The notes: generated by a model not told the origin, from the sequence alone. Shown: positions 24,902-34,411, counted from the first letter of the stretch. The stretch: 64,000 nt of DNA from Clostridia bacterium (GCA_017466455.1 JAFTUD010000025.1:31307-95306), one strand, 5' to 3'. A program made the numbers and translations.

Positions 24902-27642
24902 GACCGTTAAAGCTAACAATGAGCGCCTTCGGACCGTACGCAAATAAGGTTGAAATCGACCTTGAAAGGCTCGGCAAAAGCGGACTCTATCTTATAACAG
25001 GCGATACAGGTGCGGGTAAAACGACAATTTTTGACGGAATAGTCTATGCCCTTTACGGAGAGGCAAGCGGAGAAAGCCGTGACGGAAAGGCACTAAGGGC
25101 AAAGCACGCCGACAGTAGCACGCTTACCGAGGTTGCGCTTGAATTTGAGCTTAAGGGCAAAAGGTATAAGGTTACAAGATCGCCCGAGCAGCTACGCCCC
25201 AAATCAAAGGGTGAGGGCTTTACAAGCAAGCCTGCCGAGGCTTCTTTGGTTCTCGATGACGGCAGAGTAATTACAAAAACAAGAGATGTCACCGCCTATA
25301 TTGAGGAAATTATCGGCATTGATGTAGAACAGTTCAGACAAATTGCGATGATAGCGCAGGGCGAGTTTTTAAAATTACTTAACGCATCAAGCGAGGACAG
25401 GACAAAAATCTTCCGCCATATATTCAAAACTGAAAATTATGCCAAATTGCAGGAGTGCCTTGCTAACGAGGCAAAGGAGCTTCGCGAGGAGTGCCAAAGG
25501 GCAAAAAATAGCGTAGAGCAATATATAAACGGAATAGAGTGCGTTGATGAGGAGCTTTTGCCACAGCTTGCCCTTGCCAAAGCGGGAGAAATCCCGACAA
25601 GCGATATAATAGCCCTTCTTTGTGAGCTTATTTCCCGTGATAGCGCCCTTAATGATGAAACAAACAAAAAATCAGATGAGGTGAGCGCGAAAATTGCGGA
25701 GCTTGATGTCACTCTTAAGGAAGTAACCGAGAGGGAACGGGTGAACGGTGAGCTTGATAGCTTGCGCACAGCCCTTGCCAAAAGCACCGAGATAGCAAGG
25801 GAAAAATGCGAAAAATACGAAAGCGCCAAGCGGGAAAGAGATGAGAAAAACGAAAAATCCCAAAGGGAGCTTGAGCGTATCGGCACACTCCTTCCCAAAT
25901 ATGAGGAAATAGAAAAGCTAAGAAAAAGAAAAAATCAGCTTGATGAGTCGCTTCGTGTCGCGCAGGAGAGCCTTGAGCAAATGACTCAGGATAGAAAGGC
26001 GAAGCAGGACGCGCTTGAGGAAAAAAAGGCGCAGTTAGAGGATATTGAAAAGCAAAAAAGCTCTCTTGCACAGCTTAATGCCCTGATTGAGCGCCTAAGA
26101 GCGAAAAACAGCACCCTGTGTGAGCTGAATAAGGAAAATTGCGACCTTGAAAACGCCAAAAGGGAGCTTGAAAGGGAGCAAGAGGCGTATGAATATAGCC
26201 TTGCCGACCTTAAAATCAAGGCTGATGACTACAATGAAAAGAATTACGAATTTCTCTCATCACAGGCAGGCGTGCTTGCAAGGGAGCTAAGAGATAATGA
26301 GCCGTGTCCCGTATGTGGCTCAACCACTCACCCCAAAAGGGCAAGCATACGCCAAGGCGCACCGAGCGAGGCGGAGCTGAAATCAGCCAAGGCTCAAATG
26401 GATAAGGCGAATGAAAATACCCAAAAAATCAGCGTTAAATGCGCCACAATAAGGGGCGAAATTGATAAAGCGCAGACACATATCGCCTCGGCTTGCGCAT
26501 CACTTGGAATTAGCGCCGAGGAAATTGCGAGGGCGCTTGAAAATAGCCAAGGCGAGCTGAAAGTAGCCGAGGAGCAATCATCTAAAATCACGCTTACTGT
26601 AAATAAGGAAAGCGTTTACCGTGAAAGGCGCATCACCCTTGAAAATACGGTAAAGGAGCTTGATGTGTCTATAAATAAGACAAATATGCAGATGTCGGCA
26701 AGCAAGGGAGAGATGAGCGCGCTCGATGAAAGGATTACCCAACTTAGCGCCTCACTTACCGAGGGCTACGATGCGCTTGTCTTGTCAAAGAGGAATGCGG
26801 AAAATAGCATAAGGGAGCAAAATAACAGCGTAGAGCTAAGCGAGAGGGAAAAGACAAGCGCCGTGCTTGAAAAAGCGGAGCTTGAAGCAAAAATAAAGAC
26901 CCTCGAGGAGCAATTAAAGACGCTTAAGGTCGCAAATAAGGAAGAATGTACTAAAAAAATGGCTGAGCTTGAGGCTCATAAAAGGGTGCTGAGTGACGCC
27001 CATAATGAGATACTTGTCCGCCTTGAGGCAAATAAAAGGTCGCTTGATAATATAAAGGCGCGCCTTAACGACCTTGATAAGCTTGAGGCGCACTATGCGT
27101 GGGTAAGCTCACTTAGCAAAACCGCAAACGCAAATGTTGCGGGTAAGGATAAAATTTTCCTTGAAACCTATATCCAAATGACATATTTTGATAGGATTAT
27201 AGAGCGCGCAAATGAGCGACTTCTCATAATGACGGGCGGTCAGTTTGAGCTAAGGCGTAAAAAGGAGAATAACGCAAAAACAAACAAGGTAGGGCTTGAT
27301 TTGTGCGTAATAGACCACTCAAACGGAACTGTAAGAGATGTAAAATGCCTCTCGGGCGGTGAGTCCTTTAAGGCGTCGCTTTGCCTTGCCCTTGGCTTGT
27401 CCGATGAAATACAGTCAAGCGCAGGCGGAGTAGTGCTTGATACGATGTTCGTTGATGAGGGCTTCGGCTCTCTTGACGATGAAAGCCTGTCGCAGGCAAT
27501 GAGGGCGCTTGTGGGGCTTAGCGAAAGCAACCGTCTTGTTGGAATTATCTCCCATGTTGGCGAGCTGAAGAGAAGCATTGATAAGCAAATCGTCGTTAAA
27601 AAGGATAAGACGGGCGTCAGCTCTGTCACTGTAATTTCATAA
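24898..27642 (+). CDS. sbcC: exonuclease SbcC (Rad50-like ATPase)
   Basis: A 914-residue SMC-like ATPase partner of SbcD. Walker A GDTGAGKTT lies near residue 36; long coiled coils rich in Glu and Lys flank a zinc-hook CPVCGS near 469. The C-terminal signature CLSGGESF (near 820), Walker B in DTMFVDEGFGSLD and a final ISHVGELK complete the ATPase head. Somewhat shorter than E. coli SbcC (1048) because of shorter coils. Translationally coupled to sbcD and followed by a terminator. Confidence 0.95.
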   Translation: MRPLKLTMSAFGPYANKVEIDLERLGKSGLYLITGDTGAGKTTIFDGIVYALYGEASGESRDGKALRAKHADSSTLTEVALEFELKGKRYKVTRSPEQLRPKSKGEGFTSKPAEASLVLDDGRVITKTRDVTAYIEEIIGIDVEQFRQIAMIAQGEFLKLLNASSEDRTKIFRHIFKTENYAKLQECLANEAKELREECQRAKNSVEQYINGIECVDEELLPQLALAKAGEIPTSDIIALLCELISRDSALNDETNKKSDEVSAKIAELDVTLKEVTERERVNGELDSLRTALAKSTEIAREKCEKYESAKRERDEKNEKSQRELERIGTLLPKYEEIEKLRKRKNQLDESLRVAQESLEQMTQDRKAKQDALEEKKAQLEDIEKQKSSLAQLNALIERLRAKNSTLCELNKENCDLENAKRELEREQEAYEYSLADLKIKADDYNEKNYEFLSSQAGVLARELRDNEPCPVCGSTTHPKRASIRQGAPSEAELKSAKAQMDKANENTQKISVKCATIRGEIDKAQTHIASACASLGISAEEIARALENSQGELKVAEEQSSKITLTVNKESVYRERRITLENTVKELDVSINKTNMQMSASKGEMSALDERITQLSASLTEGYDALVLSKRNAENSIREQNNSVELSEREKTSAVLEKAELEAKIKTLEEQLKTLKVANKEECTKKMAELEAHKRVLSDAHNEILVRLEANKRSLDNIKARLNDLDKLEAHYAWVSSLSKTANANVAGKDKIFLETYIQMTYFDRIIERANERLLIMTGGQFELRRKKENNAKTNKVGLDLCVIDHSNGTVRDVKCLSGGESFKASLCLALGLSDEIQSSAGGVVLDTMFVDEGFGSLDDESLSQAMRALVGLSESNRLVGIISHVGELKRSIDKQIVVKKDKTGVSSVTVIS

Positions 27643-27670
27643 AAAAATGCAGTCTTAGGACTGCATTTTT
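27642..27670 (+). terminator. terminator after sbcC
   Basis: AAAATGCAGTC / GACTGCATTTT stem with a short TTAG loop, flanked by A and T runs. Confidence 0.85.
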
Positions 27671-27838
27671 GAATTCGGAACAGTGCTAACGCAAATTCGG
27701 AATGCGGAATGCGGAGTGCGGAATGATAAATTAGAGTATTGCTCGGGGCGAGTGGAAACAACTCATACTGCACGATGTCGGAGTTTACGACCCGAGGTAC
27801 TCGGGCGGAGTGCGCAATGGTGCTAACGCACAGGATTT
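27663..27838 (+). repeat. dispersed repeat family 1, copy 3
   Basis: Contains the hairpins CTCG-GGG-CGAG (in TTGCTCGGGGCGAGTGG) and CCCGAG-GTA-CTCGGG (27791-27805), joined by CTGCACGATGTCGGAG. Phrases TTCGGAATGCGGAATG and GTGCTAACGCA are shared with 23653-23745. Compared with the copies at 29291 and 44697, the stems differ by paired substitutions that keep base pairing. Confidence 0.8.
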
Positions 27839-27869
27839 GCCATTTGCATTAAAATTTGTCAGCGACATA

Positions 27870-27898
27870 TTGACAATAAAAATTATATATGATAATAT
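27870..27898 (+). promoter_or_regulatory. promoter for the MATE exporter
   Basis: TTGACA, 17-nt spacer, TAATAT; start point about 27905, 25 nt before the ATG. Confidence 0.55.
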
Positions 27899-27929
27899 TG
27901 TTGAGATAGCGCAAAAAGGAGGTAGGATT

Positions 27930-29258
27930 ATGGCAATAAAGCTCTATGAGCATTTTTCATACCGTAAGATATTCAGATTTACCCTTCCGTCAATAATTAT
28001 GATGATGTTTACATCTATTTACGGCGTGGTTGACGGTCTTTTCGTGTCAAATATAGTAGGCGATACAGAATTTGCCGCGCTAAATTTCATAATGCCATAT
28101 CTTATGGTTCTCGGCGCACCCGGCTTTATGATAGGCACAGGTGGCTGTGCGCTGATTTCAAAGGTTTTTGGCGAGGGCGATAAGGAAAAGGCGAATAAGC
28201 TCTTTTCAATGGTGGTATATTCCTCAATTTTCCTCGGTATAGCTCTTGCGCTGATAGGCGTGTTCACCGTGCGACCCGTTGCACAGGCTATGGGCGCAAC
28301 GGGCAAAATGCTTGATGACTGTACCCTTTACGGAATTATCATTTGTATAGCGTTGCCCGCATTTCTTTTACAGCTTTGCTTCCAAAGCATATTTGTCGCC
28401 GCAGAAAAGCCACAGCTCGGACTGTATATGAGCATAATCTCGGGCGTGTGCAATATGGCACTTGACGCACTTTTTATGGCAGGCTTCAGGTGGGGACTTT
28501 CCGGCGCGGCGCTTGCAACCGCACTTAGCCAATTTGTCGGCGGAGTGCTTCCCGTAATCTATTTCGCGAGAAAAAATTCAAGCATTTATAGGCTTCGCGT
28601 CCCGTATTTTGAGGCAAATGCCCTCGGTAAAATGCTCACAAACGGCTCAAGCGAGCTTATGTCACAGATCTCAATGTCACTCGTCGGCATTCTTTATAAT
28701 ATTCAGCTGATGACCTACGCAGGGGAAAACGGAGTTAGCGCATATGGCATTATGATGTATGTAAACTTTGTATTTATCTCCATATTCATCGGTTATAGCG
28801 TAGGAATTGCCCCCGTCTTTAGCTATCATTTCGGCGCACAGGGCTATGATGAGCTTAAAAATCTAAGGCGTAAAAGCGTTTTGATAATCGCCATTTTCTC
28901 ACTTTGTATGCTTGCCCTCGGTCAAGCGCTCGCCCCCGCGTTTTCGTGGATATTTGTCAGCCATAATCAGGCACTCTATGACCTTACCCTTCACGGCTTC
29001 AGAATTTTCAGCTTCTCGTTCCTCTTTGCGGGAGTAGCGATATTCGGCTCATCATTCTTTACCGCACTAAATGACGGAGTTACCTCAGCAATAATTTCGT
29101 TCCTTCGTACCCTCGTTTTTCAGATTGGCGCAGTAATTTTGCTCCCCTTGATATGGGAAACCGACGGAATTTGGGCATCAATCATCGTTGCCGAGGTAAT
29201 GGCGTTTGCCGTAACGATATTCTTTATGATAATAAAAAAGAAAAAATTCAATTACTAA
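27930..29258 (+). CDS. MATE-family multidrug/cation efflux transporter
   Basis: A 442-residue integral membrane protein with about twelve hydrophobic segments. The N-terminal FRFTLPSIIMMMFTSIYGVVDG and the FVGGVLPV region match MATE transporters, which export cationic drugs or metabolites using Na+ or H+. The start is the ATG at 27930 with a strong AAAGGAGGT; an upstream in-frame start at 27810 lies before the promoter and is rejected. Monocistronic, followed by a terminator hairpin. Confidence 0.9.
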   Translation: MAIKLYEHFSYRKIFRFTLPSIIMMMFTSIYGVVDGLFVSNIVGDTEFAALNFIMPYLMVLGAPGFMIGTGGCALISKVFGEGDKEKANKLFSMVVYSSIFLGIALALIGVFTVRPVAQAMGATGKMLDDCTLYGIIICIALPAFLLQLCFQSIFVAAEKPQLGLYMSIISGVCNMALDALFMAGFRWGLSGAALATALSQFVGGVLPVIYFARKNSSIYRLRVPYFEANALGKMLTNGSSELMSQISMSLVGILYNIQLMTYAGENGVSAYGIMMYVNFVFISIFIGYSVGIAPVFSYHFGAQGYDELKNLRRKSVLIIAIFSLCMLALGQALAPAFSWIFVSHNQALYDLTLHGFRIFSFSFLFAGVAIFGSSFFTALNDGVTSAIISFLRTLVFQIGAVILLPLIWETDGIWASIIVAEVMAFAVTIFFMIIKKKKFNY

Positions 29259-29259
29259 C

Positions 29260-29288
29260 AAAAAAACAGTCGTAAGACTGCTTTTTTT
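29260..29288 (+). terminator. terminator after the MATE gene
   Basis: A short stem CAGTC / GACTG extended by A-T pairs, loop GTAA-like, followed by seven T. Confidence 0.75.
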
Positions 29289-29290
29289 AA

Positions 29291-29506
29291 ATGCGGATGT
29301 GCGCACACCCCAAGAACACGAGCCTCGGCGAAGTGCGATTGGCTGGTGGTAGCCATGCAAGCGACCGTAGGGAGTCGCAATGAGGAATTCGGAATTCGGA
29401 ATGAAGAAAACTGCTTCGTGGCGTGTAGAACAAATTCACACTGTGCGAGGGCGGAGTTCACCACCCAAGGTACTTGGGCGGATTTTGCCCGCGGGGGCGC
29501 CCCCGC
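29291..29506 (+). repeat. dispersed repeat family 1, copy 4 (longest)
   Basis: Shares the long block around CCCAAGAACACGAGCC and GTGCGATTGG with the inverted copy at 3188-3381, then GGAATTCGGAATTCGG, a hairpin region CTTCGTGGCG, and the hairpin CCCAAG-GTA-CTTGGG at 29464-29478. It lies between convergent genes and abuts the stop of the next minus-strand gene. Confidence 0.8.
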
Positions 29507-30124
29507 TTAGCCTACTACATAGTATTCCGGATGCTCCGCAAGGATAGCTGTAAAGAAGTATGCGTTAATACCCTCAAAGGTAAACTCACTTGTCCTCTTG
29601 CCAAGCAGAGTAAAGCCAAGCTCGGGCTGAAAAATCACATGTAAATGACCCTTACCGCCCTGTACTAACGGATTTTCAAGAAGCGAGCGCACACTGTCAA
29701 ATTTCTCCGTAAGAATTTTAAAGCTGTCCTCATATGTTCCTGCCCAGTATGTAAAGGTCGTAGCAAATAGCTCGCCCGAGGAAAAGCCAACCTCAACCAC
29801 CTCGCCCGAATAAAGCTTTTGACAAATATCAATAGCCGTGCCAAGAGACGGAGTATGCTCGTGAGCGAATGAGCCGTGTACCGTGTATTCAATCCTGTCG
29901 CCGAGCCCGTTGTCCCTTTCCTCTACATCAATAAAGATGTAATGCACATCGGGGTCATGCTCGCTTTCCTTTTTGTAGGGCTTGGGAATTTTAAAAAACG
30001 CCGAGTGGTAACCGTCATCGGTATAGTAGCAGTCGCCACCCTTAAGCCCCGCATTTGTAATAGCTAACCCAAGGTCACGGTACAGCGCCTCGGTGCTTTC
30101 GGTAATTTCGTGTCTTAGTTCCAT
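29507..30124 (-). CDS. protein of unknown function, second gene after the beta-CASP protein
   Basis: A 205-residue protein I do not recognise. It is acidic, without membrane segments or signal peptide, and has an alternating beta-rich look (DVHYIFIDVEER, IEYTVHGSFAHEH, GHLHVIFQPELGFTLLG). TAAGGAG precedes the ATG. It begins 14 nt after the beta-CASP protein and is probably co-transcribed, which is the only functional hint. Confidence 0.75.
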   Translation of the reverse strand: MELRHEITESTEALYRDLGLAITNAGLKGGDCYYTDDGYHSAFFKIPKPYKKESEHDPDVHYIFIDVEERDNGLGDRIEYTVHGSFAHEHTPSLGTAIDICQKLYSGEVVEVGFSSGELFATTFTYWAGTYEDSFKILTEKFDSVRSLLENPLVQGGKGHLHVIFQPELGFTLLGKRTSEFTFEGINAYFFTAILAEHPEYYVVG

Positions 30125-30138
30125 ATTTTCTCCTTAAA

Positions 30139-31851
30139 TTATCTCTTTCTTCCGCCCTTTTTGTAAGAGGCGGATTTTTTTCCGTTTTTCTTAGTTGATG
30201 AGGTGTGCCTCTGACGATTTTCGGCGGATTTAGCTAAAAATTCCTTCATTTCATACTTGTCGCAAAGTGCCTCAATCTGACTTGTGAAGCGCGCAAGGTC
30301 CTTGTTAGCACCGCCTCGGTTTTGCTCAATAACGCTAAGTAAGCGATTGCCCGCCATCTGTAAGCGCTCAAACACCACACCCGAGCGCCTTCGTGCGTTT
30401 GTAATCCGCGGTGAGCGCGCGCTGATAATAGCCCCCTTTTCGATACATTCACTTGAATTAAGGTCGTAAATGTCGCCACTGTGCGGAGCCACCGCCTTAT
30501 ATCCGAGCGAGTCTTGAATTTTCGTCGCAAAATCATCACATACCGTGTCATTTCCGTGATTTACGAACACAAGCCTCGGTGCTTTCTCCAAATTGCCAAG
30601 CCACGAAAGGAGCATATCCCTGTCGGCGTGACCGCTTATTCCGTCCATTTGCGCAATCTCGGCATTTACACGAATGTCCTCACCGAACAGAGAAATAAAT
30701 CTCTCACCGTCAACAATCTTGCGCCCAAGCGTGCCGACGGACTGATATCCAACGAATAAAATAGTGCTTTCCGCCCTCCAAAGGTTGTGCTTCAGGTGGT
30801 GACGGATGCGCCCCGCCTCGCACATTCCCGAGGCTGAAATAATCACACAGGGGGTCGCGCTTTCGTTTATCGCGCGTGAGTCATCGCTCGTTATTGAGAG
30901 CCTAAGGTCCTTAAATTTTATCGGATTTATGCCACTTGCCAAAAGCTCAAGCGCCTCGCTGTCGTAATACCCCTCAAGCCCCGAGGAGTAAAGCTCCGTA
31001 GCCTGCGTTGCAAGCGGACTGTCAAGATAAACAGGGAAGCCGTCGTGCCCCGAAATGCGCCCTTCTTCCTTTATAATTCTTAAAAGGTATAAAAGCTCCT
31101 GCGTCCTGCCCACCGCAAATGACGGAATTACCACATTGCCCCCACGGTCAAGCGTGCGCTGAATAATATCGGTTAGCTGAGCAAGGTAGTCCTTCCTCTC
31201 ACCGTGTAGCCTGTCGCCGTAGGTTGATTCTATAACCACATAGTCGGCATTTTTCGGCTTTTGAGGGTCGTTTATAAGCGGACGGGAAATGTTTCCGACA
31301 TCACCCGAAAAGAGAATAGTCGTTTCATTATCTCCCTCTTGAATTTTTATAGAAATGCTTGATGAGCCAAGCAAATGACCCGCATCAATAAACGAAACGG
31401 TAATACCCTTAAAGATTTCAATCTCCTTTTCATAAGGGAAGGCGATAAATTGCGAAAGCGCCTTTTCCGCATCGGCAGTCGTGTAAACAGGAAGACTCTC
31501 GTTATCTCCCGCACGCATGCCCTTGCGGTTGCGCCAGCGCGCCTCCATCTCCTGAATGTGCGCACTGTCCCGTAGCATAATCTCACAAAGCGCGTGCGTA
31601 GCCTCGGTAGAGTAGATAGGACCGTTAAATCCGCTTTTCGCCATAGCGGGAATTTTTCCCGAGTGGTCAATATGCGCGTGAGTAAGTAAAATTGCATCAA
31701 TCTCAAGAGGAAGAACAGGTAGCGTGGCGTTTTCGTATGTGTCAACGCCCTGCTCCATTCCGCAGTCAATAAGTATGTTCTTACCGCGAGCGCGAAGTAG
31801 CGTGCAGGAGCCCGTTACCTCATGCGCAGCGCCTATAAAATATAGCTTCAT
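30139..31851 (-). CDS. MBL-fold beta-CASP ribonuclease/exonuclease-like protein
   Basis: A 570-residue protein with metallo-beta-lactamase motifs (LTHAHIDHSG near 57, DAGHLLGSS near 155, FSGDVG near 182) and the beta-CASP insertion ending in ISASGMCEAGRIRHHL and GISGHADRDMLLSW. This is the CPSF73/YSH1-like layout, acting on RNA ends. The C-terminal 60 residues are very basic (KKNGKKSASYKKGGRKR), suggesting nucleic-acid binding. Promoter at 31903-31931; GGGGGAA before the ATG. Confidence 0.88.
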   Translation of the reverse strand: MKLYFIGAAHEVTGSCTLLRARGKNILIDCGMEQGVDTYENATLPVLPLEIDAILLTHAHIDHSGKIPAMAKSGFNGPIYSTEATHALCEIMLRDSAHIQEMEARWRNRKGMRAGDNESLPVYTTADAEKALSQFIAFPYEKEIEIFKGITVSFIDAGHLLGSSSISIKIQEGDNETTILFSGDVGNISRPLINDPQKPKNADYVVIESTYGDRLHGERKDYLAQLTDIIQRTLDRGGNVVIPSFAVGRTQELLYLLRIIKEEGRISGHDGFPVYLDSPLATQATELYSSGLEGYYDSEALELLASGINPIKFKDLRLSITSDDSRAINESATPCVIISASGMCEAGRIRHHLKHNLWRAESTILFVGYQSVGTLGRKIVDGERFISLFGEDIRVNAEIAQMDGISGHADRDMLLSWLGNLEKAPRLVFVNHGNDTVCDDFATKIQDSLGYKAVAPHSGDIYDLNSSECIEKGAIISARSPRITNARRRSGVVFERLQMAGNRLLSVIEQNRGGANKDLARFTSQIEALCDKYEMKEFLAKSAENRQRHTSSTKKNGKKSASYKKGGRKR

Positions 31852-31902
31852 AAAAATTCCCCCTTATCTCAAAGGTGTAGCCCAAGGCTACCTCTTACTT
31901 AT

Positions 31903-31931
31903 ATTTTATCATCTCCTTGCGCCTTTGTAAA
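31903..31931 (-). promoter_or_regulatory. promoter for the beta-CASP gene pair (minus strand)
   Basis: On the minus strand: TTTACA, 17-nt spacer, TAAAAT preceded by TGA (extended -10). Confidence 0.65.
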
Positions 31932-31982
31932 CAAAAATTGTAAAAATAAATTCTCAGCCCAAAATCCAACACTAAAATTTAG

Positions 31983-32160
31983 TCACCCTCGGCGGTGATT
32001 TTTTTGCAAATAAAGCAACCCCATTGTAAAATCTCCTTTCGTAAATCCCCTAAGCTGTTCCAGTATTTTGTAAGATTTGGCGATGACGCCTATGTCGTAT
32101 CTCCTAAGAAGCTAAGGGGCGACATTCTCCATTCCCGTCAGGCATACAAGAAAGGATAGC
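31983..32160 (+). repeat. intergenic hairpin and tail fragment of repeat family 2
   Basis: TCACC-CTCGGC-GGTGA followed by seven T at 31983-32005 resembles a small terminator with no gene feeding it. From about 32040 the DNA carries no ORF and ends at 32139-32155 with CATTCCCGTCAGGCAT, the same tail seen near 43650, 48085 and 54525. Apart from these and the flanking promoters the 31852-32273 gap shows nothing. Confidence 0.5.
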
Positions 32161-32178
32161 GAGAATAATTAGTCTATC

Positions 32179-32207
32179 TTGACAATGTCAATAATTAGTG
32201 CTAAAAT
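32179..32207 (+). promoter_or_regulatory. promoter of the ABC transporter with a palindrome over the -35
   Basis: TTGACA, 17-nt spacer, TAAAAT. The -35 is part of the palindrome TTGACA-A-TGTCAA (32179-32191), a possible operator. A leader of about 60 nt precedes the ATG. Confidence 0.65.
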
Positions 32208-32273
32208 TAAATTATGGACATATACCTATTTTGATTACATTACACATCTATATTAAATTAAAGGAGTGATACT

Positions 32274-33818
32274 ATGGACGAAAAATTAGTCGTTTGCGAC
32301 GCTCTTTCAAAAAGCTACGGTACAAAAAGAGCGCTTGACGGTATTTCCTTAGGGCTTGAAAAGGGCAAAATCATCGGACTTTTAGGACCTAACGGAAGCG
32401 GAAAAACAACGCTTGTAAAGATCCTTGCAGGACTCCTCTCAAGGGACGGGGGCGAGGCTCTGATTGACGGAATGGAGGTAAGCGAAAGGACAAAGGCAGT
32501 CGTTTCCTACCTTCCCGAAAGAACATATTTTAACTCATGGATGAGCGTTAATGAGTGCCTTGAGATGTTTAAGGACTTCTATGAGGACTTTGATATCGAA
32601 AGGGCAAGATCAATGCTATGCGACCTCGGCGTTGAGGCGGACGCAAAGCTCCGCACCCTCTCCAAGGGAACAAAGGAAAAGGTACAGCTCGTTCTCGTTA
32701 TGGCAAGAAGGGCAAGGCTCTATTTGCTTGATGAGCCGATAGCGGGCGTTGACCCCTCGGCAAGAGAATACATAATTGATACAATCCTTAAAAATCATAA
32801 TGAGGAATCAACAATTCTTATCTCCACCCACCTTATTACCGATATTGAAACAGCGCTTGATGAATATATCTTTATCCATAACGGAAAAATCTTTGAAAGG
32901 GGCACACCCGCCTCGGTTATGGAAAAGCATAAAATGACCCTTGACGCATATTTAGGGAGGTGTTTAAGTATGTTCGCTAAGCTTTTAAAGTACGATATAA
33001 GGGCAGCTAAGCGATATGTCCTTCCTTTGCTTATCGCGCTTGCGTGCCTGACCGTTGTCGGAATGGTTGACGGAGCCGTGCTTGTATCATCAATAGAAAC
33101 AAGCGTCACGGATGAGGCGTTTTTCCCCGATTTCGTAACAACAATTTCTATCTTTTCATTATTATTTATTATCTTTGCAATAGTGGCGCTTACCGCGGTT
33201 ATAGGAATACTGATAACCGTTGAGTATTATAAATCAACCGTAACCGATGAGGCGTATTTAACCTTCACCCTGCCCGTAAGGCCAAGCAGAATTTTGCTCT
33301 CAAAGACAGTAAACGGCGTAATCTGGACAGTAGTCTTTGCGATAGCGAGCATAGTAGCCATCGTGCTGATCCTGATAACAATGGTAATCTTTGCAGCCCC
33401 GGGCTCGGCAGACACAACCTCACCCGTCGCCCCCTCGGATTTTGGCGGAGTAGGCGCGTTTATCTTTGTAATAATTTCATTTATTATATATGCGCTTTCG
33501 TATATCGTAAATTCGATCCTGCTTTACTTCATGTCAGTCACTCTTTCCTCAACGATAACAACGAAAAACAGAGTGCTTTGCGCGGTGGGCTGTATAATCG
33601 GCGCAAACTTTGCCTATGGAATTATAAATAATATAATTGATACAATCCTTAGCATAGCAGGACTCGGCGTGCTTGACAGCGCACTTAGCTCAGCTGATGG
33701 AGCAATGGTGCTTGTCGGTGTTACTACCCTTATTCGTGCTATTATAATGGCACTCTTTAGCGTGCTGTTCTTCTTCATAACGAATAAGCTGTTTACCAAA
33801 AAGCTAAATCTTGCATAA
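32274..33818 (+). CDS. ABC transporter ATP-binding protein read in-frame into its permease (probably two genes)
   Basis: As read, one 514-residue ORF. Residues 1-225 are an ABC ATPase: GPNGSGKTT near 39, signature-like LSKGTKEKVQLVL, Walker B LYLLDEP, H-switch STH. From about residue 233 (MFAKLLKYDIRAAKR) comes a permease with some six membrane segments. The join contains GGGAGGTG plus an ATG at 32970, a normal start for a separate 282-residue permease. One extra T near 32951 would instead end the ATPase as YFREVFKYVR with a stop at 32978-32980. I therefore think two overlapping genes are joined by a one-base deletion. The layout resembles YtrB-type exporters; the substrate is unknown. Confidence 0.8.
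   Translation: MDEKLVVCDALSKSYGTKRALDGISLGLEKGKIIGLLGPNGSGKTTLVKILAGLLSRDGGEALIDGMEVSERTKAVVSYLPERTYFNSWMSVNECLEMFKDFYEDFDIERARSMLCDLGVEADAKLRTLSKGTKEKVQLVLVMARRARLYLLDEPIAGVDPSAREYIIDTILKNHNEESTILISTHLITDIETALDEYIFIHNGKIFERGTPASVMEKHKMTLDAYLGRCLSMFAKLLKYDIRAAKRYVLPLLIALACLTVVGMVDGAVLVSSIETSVTDEAFFPDFVTTISIFSLLFIIFAIVALTAVIGILITVEYYKSTVTDEAYLTFTLPVRPSRILLSKTVNGVIWTVVFAIASIVAIVLILITMVIFAAPGSADTTSPVAPSDFGGVGAFIFVIISFIIYALSYIVNSILLYFMSVTLSSTITTKNRVLCAVGCIIGANFAYGIINNIIDTILSIAGLGVLDSALSSADGAMVLVGVTTLIRAIIMALFSVLFFFITNKLFTKKLNLA
32948..32980 (+). other. ATPase/permease junction with suspected single-base deletion
   Basis: GCATATTTAGGGAGGTG: three T where four would give the expected ATPase C-terminus and a stop overlapping the permease ATG at 32970. 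A functional Shine-Dalgarno (GGGAGGTG) is embedded. This is the third homopolymer-associated frame problem in the window. Confidence 0.6.
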
Positions 33819-33928
33819 AATCGCAAAGGGGGTCGTTTAACTATCCCCGCCAAAAGCCCGAGAAAAAGATCCTTAGCCCACCTGTGAAAATCCACCGAGA
33901 GGGCGCAAAAATATCCAAAAAACCATAA

Positions 33929-33986
33929 AAAGCCGAGCGAAAAACGGGAAATTTTCAAAAAATTTTTCAAAAGCTCGGTTTTTTTG
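33929..33986 (+). terminator. terminator after the ABC transporter
   Basis: CCGAGC and GCTCGG pair across an AT-rich loop that itself contains GAAATTTTC-like pairs; seven T follow. Confidence 0.75.
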
Positions 33987-34088
33987 TTCCTTTTATAAAT
34001 AGTATATATATAATATAGCCTTTAGTTCAACTTGCACAAAAAACAACGATGAAAAACAGGCTTTTTATAAGAAATTTACAAAAACCCC

Positions 34089-34117
34089 TTTACAAAACGG
34101 AAAAAGTATGCTAAAAT
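34089..34117 (+). promoter_or_regulatory. strong promoter of the long non-coding transcript
   Basis: TTTACA, 17-nt spacer, TAAAAT with TGC just upstream (extended -10). No ORF with coding character follows for more than 900 nt, so this promoter must serve an RNA. Start point about 34124. Confidence 0.7.
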
Positions 34118-34342
34118 AAAAGTACAAAAGAGGGATGCAAGATTAAGATAGATACCACGGTCAAGGGTCGCAGGGTAGCGTCTTAAATCGGTAATAACAT
34201 TCATCTTTAGCTTCGGTTTTTTCCAAGGTGTATATAGATTGATGAAAATTTATCATCACGCAAGGATAAATCGAAATCAGGTTGAGTGACGAGAAAGCTC
34301 AATTAAATCGAAGCGTTTAATTCTGACAAGGAGGTACGGTCC

Positions 34343-34411
34343 AATGGGAAACGAAATGAGTGAACAAAACAGCATATCAGCTACCGCTAAGGATGCGTGC
34401 CTTAACGGATA
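34343..34411 (+). CDS. possible 22-residue leader peptide inside the long RNA
   Basis: AAGGAGG stands about 8 nt before an ATG that opens 22 codons (MGNEMSEQNSISATAKDACL plus two residues, then TAA). The codons are plausible, but a similar AAAGGAGACGGACCAATG motif near 34910 leads only to ATG-TAT-TAG, suggesting the motif may be RNA structure rather than a translation start. Low confidence. Confidence 0.25.

Noticed and set aside
25437..26219. several long minus-strand ORFs opposite sbcC
   Set aside because: They are antisense shadows of a high-quality coding sequence, with no ribosome binding sites and low-complexity translations.
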